The notes under the pieces are model-generated. The model was not told the DNA's origin, searched no databases, and saw only the letters and a list, made by a program, of their open reading frames with translations. The position numbers and the translations under genes were made by a program. This document shows, piece by piece, positions 6,089 to 11,861 of a DNA stretch of 13,340 bases (its first letter is position 1; each line of letters opens with the position of its first letter). The stretch spans positions 1-13,340 of the forward strand of contig UQMK01000040.1 in assembly GCA_900542085.1 (NCBI GenBank). The letters are read 5' to 3'. The stretch is from an uncultured Collinsella sp. (GTDB lineage: Bacteria > Actinomycetota > Coriobacteriia > Coriobacteriales > Coriobacteriaceae).

Positions 6089-7324
6089 TTGACCGCCGCA
6101 ACCACGCCTAAAAGTAAGTCAACCGCCGCCGCGCTCTCCCCCGCGCGCACCAGGCTCTGCCTGGCGCTGCTCGTGCTGCTGGGATTCTCGCTCGGCTGCT
6201 CCGAGTTCGTGGTCATCGGCATCGAAAGTGACTTGGCGACGGAACTCGGCATATCGCTTGCCGCTGCGGGCCAGCTCATCAGCGTTTTTGCACTGGTCTA
6301 CGCCATCGCGGCGCCGGTGCTTGCGCTCAGCACGGGGCGCTTCCGTCGTTACCAGCTGCTCGTGTGCTACAGCATTATCTTTGTGCTCGGCAATCTGGTC
6401 ATGGCGTTGGCGCCCAACTTCCAGGTACTGTTTATCTCGCGCATTGTCCTGGGATCCGTCTCGGGCGCACTGCTCGCCGTGGGCGTGACGTACATCCCCG
6501 AGCTGCTGTCCCCGCAGCAAACTTCGCTTGCCATCTCGGTGGTATATGGTGCGTTTTCCGTGGCAATGGTCTTTGTCACTTCGATCGGCAAGTTCGTGGC
6601 CGACACGCTCGATTGGCACGTGGCCATGTACGGCACGCTGACCTTTGCCGTTTTGATCTGCGGAGCGCTCGTGGCGTTTATGCCGCGCGCTGGGCAAACC
6701 GACGAGCCTGCCACCTTTCGCGAGCAGGCGGGGCTTCTACGCGAACCGAGCATCATCACCGGCATGCTCATCTTTTTGTTTGGCGTGGGATCGGTCTATG
6801 TGTTCTACGGCTACGTGACGCCTTATCTTGAGCAGGTGCTGGGCATGGGCACTGTTCAGGCAAGCACCACGCTTATGGCCTACGGCGTGTTCTGCCTGGT
6901 CTCGAACATCTTGGGCGGATGGATCGACGCGCGCTTTGGCATGAAGGCGCTGCTTGTGACGTTTGTGCTGCAAGCTGCGGCGTTACTCGGGCTGTTTGCC
7001 GTGGGCGACACCATGCCGCTCGCGCTGGTCTTTGTCTTTAGCCTAGCGCTGCTCATGTACCTGTTCTCGGTGTCATGCATCACGCACTTTATGGACGTGG
7101 CGCGCAGCCGCCATCCCAAATCGATGGTACTCGCGAGCTCGGTAGAACCCATGGCGTTTAACGTCGGCATTTCGTTTGGCACCGCAGTGGGCGGCGCCGT
7201 GGTGAGCAGCGTTGGCATTGCCTACGTTGGCGCGGTTGGTGCCGCGTTCTCGCTTGTGGCCTGGGCGCTTACGCTGGTGACGATTAAGTTGGCTCGCTGG
7301 GAGCGCAAGCGGGCGAGGGCGTAA
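6089..7324 (+). CDS. Major facilitator superfamily efflux transporter (AraJ/YdhP-like)
   Basis: A 411-residue inner-membrane protein with about 12 hydrophobic segments, resembling the drug:H+ antiporter / AraJ-type MFS exporters. The N-terminal half shows the family's FSEFVVIGI-like opening (here CSEFVVIGIESDLATELGIS), a GRFRRYQ loop after TM2 and SRIVLGSVSGALLAVGVTYIPEL in TM4-5. The C-terminal half carries GGWIDARFGMKALL. The start is taken as TTG at 6089 with GGAG 8 nt upstream. TTG at 6041 has no Shine-Dalgarno and would add an atypical leader; GTG at 6080 overlaps the GGAG. It is divergent from the lpdD/idi fusion, sharing a 161-bp regulatory gap with its dyad, so it could be co-regulated and export a phenolic product or toxic substrate. 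That link is inference. A protein phosphatase gene follows 51 nt downstream. Confidence 0.88.
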   Translation: MTAATTPKSKSTAAALSPARTRLCLALLVLLGFSLGCSEFVVIGIESDLATELGISLAAAGQLISVFALVYAIAAPVLALSTGRFRRYQLLVCYSIIFVLGNLVMALAPNFQVLFISRIVLGSVSGALLAVGVTYIPELLSPQQTSLAISVVYGAFSVAMVFVTSIGKFVADTLDWHVAMYGTLTFAVLICGALVAFMPRAGQTDEPATFREQAGLLREPSIITGMLIFLFGVGSVYVFYGYVTPYLEQVLGMGTVQASTTLMAYGVFCLVSNILGGWIDARFGMKALLVTFVLQAAALLGLFAVGDTMPLALVFVFSLALLMYLFSVSCITHFMDVARSRHPKSMVLASSVEPMAFNVGISFGTAVGGAVVSSVGIAYVGAVGAAFSLVAWALTLVTIKLARWERKRARA

Positions 7325-7375
7325 GCACAGATGCGATACTCGAGCTCGATGATGGCGATCGAAAGGAAACCGCAT

Positions 7376-7822
7376 ATGCAACGTGTACTGTTTATCTGCT
7401 ATGGAAATATCTGTCGCTCGACGATGGCTGAGTCGGTGTTTACCGAGCTGGTGCGCCGCGCTGGGCGCGCGGGCGAGTTTGTCATCGATTCTGCAGCGAC
7501 CTCAACTGAGGAGATCGGCAACCCGCCGCATCATGGCACGGTCGCCAAGCTGCGCGAGGTCGGGATTCCCGTCGTTGCCCACCGCGCACGCCAGGTGCGT
7601 CGCGCGGAGTATGGCGACTGGGATCACATTGTCTATATGGATGCCGAGAACGCGCGTGGCCTGCGTCGCATCTTTGGCGACGACCCCGACGGCAAGATTA
7701 CGCGCTTGCTCGATTGGACCGAGCGCCCCGGCGACGTGGCCGATCCCTGGTACACCGGCAACTTCGATGCCACCTACCGCGACGTGCTCGACGGTTGCAT
7801 CGCTATGCTCGAGCAGCTGTAG
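7376..7822 (+). CDS. Low-molecular-weight protein tyrosine phosphatase
   Basis: A 148-residue cytoplasmic phosphatase that removes phosphate from phosphotyrosine or phospho-arginine. The P-loop CYGNICRS occupies residues 8-15 (nucleophile C8, R14, S15) directly after the first beta strand, as is standard. The general acid lies in DVADPWYTG (D123), with Trp in the position that is often Tyr after DP. The length is normal for the family (about 145-160). The ATG at 7376 is preferred over the in-frame ATG at 7331 because GAAAGGA precedes it and the fold begins immediately. It follows the MFS gene by 51 nt on the same strand with no terminator seen between, so they are probably co-transcribed. No tyrosine kinase or polysaccharide genes are nearby, so the target is unknown. 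Confidence 0.93.
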   Translation: MQRVLFICYGNICRSTMAESVFTELVRRAGRAGEFVIDSAATSTEEIGNPPHHGTVAKLREVGIPVVAHRARQVRRAEYGDWDHIVYMDAENARGLRRIFGDDPDGKITRLLDWTERPGDVADPWYTGNFDATYRDVLDGCIAMLEQL

Positions 7823-7891
7823 GCAAGCGAGCTCGCGAGGTGCGCCATTGGCATAAAACGAGCGTGGATTATCTCCCGCATACAAATTGAG

Positions 7892-7922
7892 CGTGGATTT
7901 TCTCGGTGGGAGAAAATCCACG
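7892..7922. terminator. Long hairpin between convergent genes, probable bidirectional terminator
   Basis: CGTGGATTTTCTC pairs perfectly with GAGAAAATCCACG (13 bp) across a 5-nt loop. It lies 69 nt after the phosphatase stop and 5 nt from the stop of the opposing TIGR04076 gene. Neither side has a long T run, so terminator efficiency is uncertain. The left arm is partly duplicated 29 nt upstream (7860-7875, GAGCGTGGATT-A-TCTC). Confidence 0.6.
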
Positions 7923-7927
7923 TTCAA

Positions 7928-8257
7928 CTACTCGTCGACGATCTCGGCGAGCCAGACGTTGAGGGTGTCGACCTCGGGGCAGCAGAACTTTGCCGTACCA
8001 GGCTCGTTGCCAGGTACGGTTCCGCCATAGCGCAGGATATCGATATAGGGAAAGCCCACATGGCAGGCCATGGCGCACATCTTGCCGCGGTCTCGGTCAA
8101 AGTCAAAGACGTCGCCCGGCTTGTGACCGTGGTGGCAGCGGCACGTCCCCAGCTGGTCCACGCAGCTCACGCGGATACGCGGCCGCTTGCCACGCGGCGC
8201 GCCGAGCGGCCTGTTCTCGCCCGCAGGCTTGACGCCGCCCTCGCCAATGTTACTCAT
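7928..8257 (-). CDS. Small cysteine-rich TIGR04076-family protein
   Basis: A 109-residue protein of unknown function resembling the TIGR04076 family. Visible family traits are a basic IRVSCVDQLGTCRCHHGHKPGD segment (described in part), then a GKMCAMACHVGFPYIDILRYGG core and a C-terminal FCCPEVDTLNVWLAEI. It carries seven cysteines (32, 39, 41, 61, 65, 92, 93) and several histidines near them, which suggests a metal or Fe-S site; this is inference. The first 25 residues are Gly/Pro/Arg-rich and probably flexible. The start codon overlaps the end of the kinase gene by 8 nt (ATGAGTAA) and has no good Shine-Dalgarno, pointing to translational coupling with the kinase. The link between the two functions is not known. 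Confidence 0.75.
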   Translation of the reverse strand: MSNIGEGGVKPAGENRPLGAPRGKRPRIRVSCVDQLGTCRCHHGHKPGDVFDFDRDRGKMCAMACHVGFPYIDILRYGGTVPGNEPGTAKFCCPEVDTLNVWLAEIVDE

Positions 8258-9074
8258 GGTCGATCACGTCCAGGCAGGCCTCGATGGGAAGGCCGGCCGA
8301 CTTGTCCTCTTGGTCGGCATTGCGTTCGATAAGCTCAGCCACCACACGCATGGCATCGAACGTCGCGCGCTGCAGACTCCAGCCTGCCATAACGCGGCCG
8401 ACGAGCACCGCCGAGAACGTGTCGCCCGTACCCGGGAAATAGACCGGAATGAGCTCAAAGGGAATCGTAAAGTGCTCCCCCGCCACATGGTCGTAACCGA
8501 TAACCGCGTTCGTGCCATTGACTACGGCGCTCGTAATGACCACCGACTTGGCACCCAGCTCACGCACGGCGTTCACAAGAACGCGAGCCTCGTCGGGCGT
8601 GATTTGCTCTGCAATAGGCGTATCGGTGAGCAGACAGGCCTCAGTGTAATTGGGAACCGCGTAATCGGCGCACTCGAGCAGGTGCCTCATGAGACCGATC
8701 GTGGACTCGGGCACACCGGCATAGAGCTTGCCGTTGTCGCCCATGATGGGATCGACGAACACCTTGGTGCCCTTTTGCGCGCGGCGGTGGCAAAAGTTCG
8801 AGATGATGCGCGTCTCTTCCTCGGTCACGATAAAGCCGGTCGAGATGGCGTCGAACTCAAAGCCGAGCTCCTCCCAGATGGCAAGACTCTGACGCACGTA
8901 CTCGGTGGTGTCGTGGATGTAGAACTTGGGGTAGTTGAGCGTGTCGGACACAAGTGCCGTCGGCAGATTGTGGATACGGTAACCCATGTGCGACAGCACC
9001 GGCAGCATGGCGGAAAGCGCGACCTTGCCGTAGCCGCACATATCGTTAATCAGCAGCAGCTGAGTATTCTTCAT
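8250..9074 (-). CDS. Pyridoxal/pyridoxamine kinase (PdxY/PdxK-like, ribokinase superfamily)
   Basis: A 274-residue kinase expected to phosphorylate pyridoxal, pyridoxamine or pyridoxine to the 5'-phosphate (vitamin B6 salvage), in the cytoplasm. The N-terminal INDMCGYGKVALSAMLPVL matches the substrate-binding strand and loop of PdxY-type enzymes. VDPIMGDNGKLY (107-118) and PNYTEA (141-146) are the usual ATP/Mg-site blocks, and PGTGD (214-218) supplies the catalytic Asp218 and anion hole. The length fits (about 270-290). ATG at 9074 has GGGAG 6 nt upstream. The TIGR04076 gene overlaps its 3' end by 8 nt. The upstream 446-bp gap is shared with the divergent marR operon; only a weak -10 candidate (TACACT near 9126-9131) was seen there for this gene. 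Confidence 0.9.
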   Translation of the reverse strand: MKNTQLLLINDMCGYGKVALSAMLPVLSHMGYRIHNLPTALVSDTLNYPKFYIHDTTEYVRQSLAIWEELGFEFDAISTGFIVTEEETRIISNFCHRRAQKGTKVFVDPIMGDNGKLYAGVPESTIGLMRHLLECADYAVPNYTEACLLTDTPIAEQITPDEARVLVNAVRELGAKSVVITSAVVNGTNAVIGYDHVAGEHFTIPFELIPVYFPGTGDTFSAVLVGRVMAGWSLQRATFDAMRVVAELIERNADQEDKSAGLPIEACLDVIDHE

Positions 9075-9280
9075 GAGGGTCTCCCTTGTTTCGGGCGCGG
9101 CGCGGCAGCGCCACAGTGCGACTAAGTGTAGCGCAGGGGACGTTGCGAGCGGAGTCGAGCGGCACGAAGGGCAAATTGTTGCGGAAAGGTTTCGGAAAAT
9201 GATCCCTTTTCCTCCGTCCCCAAAGGATCACATGCACCGAAGCGGACCGTGGCGGAATCACGGGTTGAGGACGGACAGCG
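9075..9280. other. Non-coding stretch upstream of the kinase, with small hairpins
   Basis: No credible gene: the short ORFs here lack ribosome sites and family features. Two small dyads are visible: TGATCC...GGATCA (9200-9230, with TTT/AAA pairing inside and one bulged base) and CCGTG-N7-CACGG (9247-9263). This part should hold the 5' leader and promoter of the kinase on the minus strand. No clear -35/-10 pair was found. Confidence 0.5.
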
Positions 9281-9380
9281 AAAGCGTTCCTAAGCGAGCA
9301 AGGTGACGTGAAAGAGGAGGGCATAGGCCTTGTGGCCATGCCCGACGATTGAACGTCAGATTGCCGCTTAGGAACGCTTG
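9281..9380. repeat. 100-bp MITE-like or structured element with nested inverted repeats
   Basis: Perfect 15-bp inverted ends, AAGCGTTCCTAAGCG (9282-9296) and CGCTTAGGAACGCTT (9365-9379), enclose a second dyad TGACGT/ACGTCA (9304-9309, 9353-9358) and a central hairpin GGGCAT-A-GGCC-TTGT-GGCC-ATGCCC (9319-9343). The direct repeat CAGCG flanks it on both sides (9276-9280 and 9381-9385). It could be a miniature transposable element with a 5-bp target duplication, or a structured RNA. It has no coding capacity. Confidence 0.5.
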
Positions 9381-9392
9381 CAGCGTCGAGCG

Positions 9393-9420
9393 GTTACGGC
9401 GTTTGGCAAAACGCCGTAAC
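9393..9420. other. 12-bp perfect hairpin just upstream of the marR promoter
   Basis: GTTACGGCGTTT pairs perfectly with AAACGCCGTAAC across a GGCA loop. It ends 16 nt before the marR -35 box. No T run follows on either strand, so it is not a normal terminator. It may block read-through, act as a protein site, or be part of the repeat region to its left. Confidence 0.5.
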
Positions 9421-9436
9421 TATAAAGTTTGGTACC

Positions 9437-9472
9437 TTGACATTTATTTACCGTGCTCCTAAATTGGTTAGG
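9437..9472 (+). promoter_or_regulatory. Strong promoter with overlapping operator-like dyad for the marR-ABC operon
   Basis: TTGACA (9437-9442), a 17-bp spacer and TAAATT (9460-9465) give a near-consensus housekeeping promoter. The dyad CCTAA-N5-TTAGG (9458-9462 and 9468-9472) overlaps the -10 box and start region. A related half-site, CCTAACT, occurs at about 9491. A MarR dimer bound here would block RNA polymerase, which fits autorepression of the operon. Confidence 0.75.
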
Positions 9473-9520
9473 CACAAAACAATTCAACTACCTAACTAAA
9501 GAAAGGAGCGAAGCTTAGAT

Positions 9521-10024
9521 ATGTGTGTTGAACCACTCGTCCTTCCGCATGAGCCCGGCGGTGACTCGTCGCAACCGGTAGACATACCCGAAGCGGTCAG
9601 CGCCGAAGACAAACTCGCCAAGCGCATCCTGAGCGGCCTGGGCTTTTGCGGCCATTACATGCATTTTCATGGCGGAGGCGTGTCCGGCAAGGCGCCCATC
9701 ATCTGCCTGCTGGCCAAGCAACCCGGCGGCGAGATGTCGCAGCAGGAACTCGGCATGCACTTTGACCTCAAGCCGGGATCGCTTTCCGAGATCCTGTCCA
9801 AGCTCGAGCTCAACGGCCTCATCGAGCGCAGCCGTAACCCCAAGGATCGACGGCAACTCACCATTCGCCTGACCGAAACCGGCCGGGAAAACGCCCGCAT
9901 CGACCAGGCAGCCCGCATTCGCTTTAGAGAACGGGCCTTTAGCGCGCTCACCCACGACGAGCGCGAGGACCTCGCCGAAATGCTCGATAAAATCCGCGTA
10001 ACCTGGGAGGAACTGGATGATTAA
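9521..10024 (+). CDS. MarR-family transcriptional regulator
   Basis: A 167-residue DNA-binding protein, probably the repressor of the ABC exporter genes that follow. The winged helix-turn-helix is clear at about residues 72-120: MSQQELGMHFDLKPGSLSEI as helix-turn-helix, then ELNGLIERSRNPKDRRQLTI with the DRR wing tip typical of MarR, followed by LTETG. The N-terminal 30 residues are acidic and unrelated to the core; a GFCGHYMHFHGGG stretch with Cys and several His could be a ligand or metal site (speculative). The ATG at 9521 is the only in-frame choice, although AAAGGAG is 12 nt upstream, a longer gap than usual. It overlaps the next gene by 8 nt. The promoter upstream carries a dyad suited to self-regulation. 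Confidence 0.9.
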   Translation: MCVEPLVLPHEPGGDSSQPVDIPEAVSAEDKLAKRILSGLGFCGHYMHFHGGGVSGKAPIICLLAKQPGGEMSQQELGMHFDLKPGSLSEILSKLELNGLIERSRNPKDRRQLTIRLTETGRENARIDQAARIRFRERAFSALTHDEREDLAEMLDKIRVTWEELDD

Positions 10025-11861
10025 AACCCTCATGGGAAGCATCCGCGACTATATGAAAGTCACCGTTGCCACGCCGCTGCTCGTGCTTGGCGAGGTGCTC
10101 TGCGAGATGCTGATTCCATTTATCACCGCCAACCTGATCGACGCCATCAAAGACGGCGCCACCGTAGCCGAGATGCTTCCCACCGCAGGCTTTTTGGTGC
10201 TCATCGCGCTGACGTCGCTTGCTTTTGGCGCCGCGGCCGGCGTCACCTGCAGCCATGCGAGCTGCGGGTTCGCCAAGAACCTGCGTCACGACCTGTTCTA
10301 CAAGATCCAGACGTTCAGCTTTGCCAACATCGATGAGTTCTCGAGCTCCTCGCTCGTCACGCGCCTGACCACCGACATCAACAACGTGCAGCAGGCCTTT
10401 ATGATGATCATCCGTATCGCCGTGCGCGCGCCGCTGGTATTGATCTTCGCCTTTACCATGGCATTTATCATGGGCGGCAGCGTTGCCATGGTCTACCTGG
10501 TCATCATTCCGCTGCTGGGCTTTGGGCTGTTCTTTATCATCTTTAAGGTGCGCCCCATCTTCTCGCGCGTGTTCCACAAGTACGATGCCCTTAACGAGTC
10601 CGTCGAGGAAAACGTCACCGGCATGCGCGTGGTTAAGAGCTACGTACGCGAAGACTTTGAGAAGGAGAAGTTCGCGGCCGCCGCGCGCGATGTCCAGATG
10701 GACTTCACCCGCGCCGAGAAGCTGCTCGCCTTTAACAACCCCATGATGAACATCTGCGTCAACGGCGCGTTTGTCGTCATCATCTACCTGGGCTCCAAGC
10801 TCATCATCACGAGCCAGGGCACGCTGTTCGACGTGGGCCAGCTCTCCTCGACCTTTACCTATGGTTTCCAGATTCTCATGAGCCTGATGCAGCTGTCGAT
10901 GATCTTTGTCATGGTGACCATGGCCGACGAATCGGCACACCGCATTGCCGAGGTGCTGGCCGCCGAGCCCACGATCGCCGATCCCGCCGAGCCCGTGCTC
11001 GAGGTTGCCGACGGTTCCATCGACTTTGACCACGTGAGCTTTAAGTATTCCAAGCATGCGAAGCGCCAGGCGCTCGACGATATCGACCTGCACATTACGA
11101 GCGGCGAGACCATCGGCATCATCGGCGGCACCGGCTCGGCCAAGTCCACGCTCGTTAACCTCATCGCCCGCCTGTACGACACCACCGAAGGCGCTGTGCG
11201 CGTGGGCGGCGTGGACGTGCGCGACTACGACCTGGACGCGCTGCGTCACCAGGTCGCCATGGTGCTGCAGAAAAACGTGCTGTTTAGCGGCACCATCGCC
11301 GAGAACCTGCGTTGGGGCGACCCGAACGCCACCGACGAGGAAGTCCGCGAGGCAGCGCATCTGGCCTGCGCCGACGAGTTTGTCGACGGTTTCCCCAAGG
11401 GCTACGACACCTGGATCGAACAGGGCGGCTCTAATGTTTCGGGCGGTCAGAAGCAGCGCCTGTGCATTGCACGCGCCCTGCTGCGTCGCCCCAAGATCTT
11501 GATCCTGGACGACTCCACGAGCGCCGTCGACACCAAGACCGACGCAAAGATCCGCGCAGGACTGGCAAGCTATCTGCCCAACACGACCAAGCTCATCATC
11601 GCCCAGCGCATCAGCTCCGTGCAGGACGCAAACCGCATCGTCGTCATGGAGGGTGGCCGTATCGCGCAGATCGGCAACCATGACGAGCTGCTTAAGACAA
11701 GCGAGATCTACCGCGAGACCTTTACCTCGCAAAACAAGATGTCTGCCGAAGGTACGCAAGACGCCGACGACGTCTCTGGCGACGCGAACACGGCGGCAGA
11801 CAACACCGACATGACCGCAACGCAAGCTCAGACCCAGGAAGGAGGCGAGGCCCATGAGTAA
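10017..11861 (+). CDS. ABC exporter half-transporter, degenerate-site subunit
   Basis: A 614-residue fused membrane-plus-ATPase subunit of a multidrug-type exporter. Residues about 15-310 are the six-helix transmembrane domain, including the NVTGMRVVKSYVRE coupling region. The nucleotide-binding domain spans about 335-575: Walker A GGTGSAKST (370-378, Ala replacing a Gly), Q-loop VLQKNVLFSG, signature NVSGGQ (473-478) and Walker B ILDDS (496-500). Asp499 sits where the catalytic Glu is expected, and Gln530 (IAQRISS) replaces the switch His. This pattern marks the non-catalytic-site partner of heterodimers such as TM287/288, BmrCD and LmrCD. The last 40 residues are an acidic, Ala/Thr/Asp-rich tail. 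ATG at 10017 has GGAGG 6 nt upstream, overlaps marR by 8 nt, and the next subunit overlaps its end by 8 nt. Confidence 0.93.
   Translation: MIKTLMGSIRDYMKVTVATPLLVLGEVLCEMLIPFITANLIDAIKDGATVAEMLPTAGFLVLIALTSLAFGAAAGVTCSHASCGFAKNLRHDLFYKIQTFSFANIDEFSSSSLVTRLTTDINNVQQAFMMIIRIAVRAPLVLIFAFTMAFIMGGSVAMVYLVIIPLLGFGLFFIIFKVRPIFSRVFHKYDALNESVEENVTGMRVVKSYVREDFEKEKFAAAARDVQMDFTRAEKLLAFNNPMMNICVNGAFVVIIYLGSKLIITSQGTLFDVGQLSSTFTYGFQILMSLMQLSMIFVMVTMADESAHRIAEVLAAEPTIADPAEPVLEVADGSIDFDHVSFKYSKHAKRQALDDIDLHITSGETIGIIGGTGSAKSTLVNLIARLYDTTEGAVRVGGVDVRDYDLDALRHQVAMVLQKNVLFSGTIAENLRWGDPNATDEEVREAAHLACADEFVDGFPKGYDTWIEQGGSNVSGGQKQRLCIARALLRRPKILILDDSTSAVDTKTDAKIRAGLASYLPNTTKLIIAQRISSVQDANRIVVMEGGRIAQIGNHDELLKTSEIYRETFTSQNKMSAEGTQDADDVSGDANTAADNTDMTATQAQTQEGGEAHE

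Noticed and set aside
9046..9339. Short open frames on both strands in the kinase-marR gap
   Set aside because: No ribosome site, no recognisable family, and they cut across the inverted repeats, which explain the sequence better.
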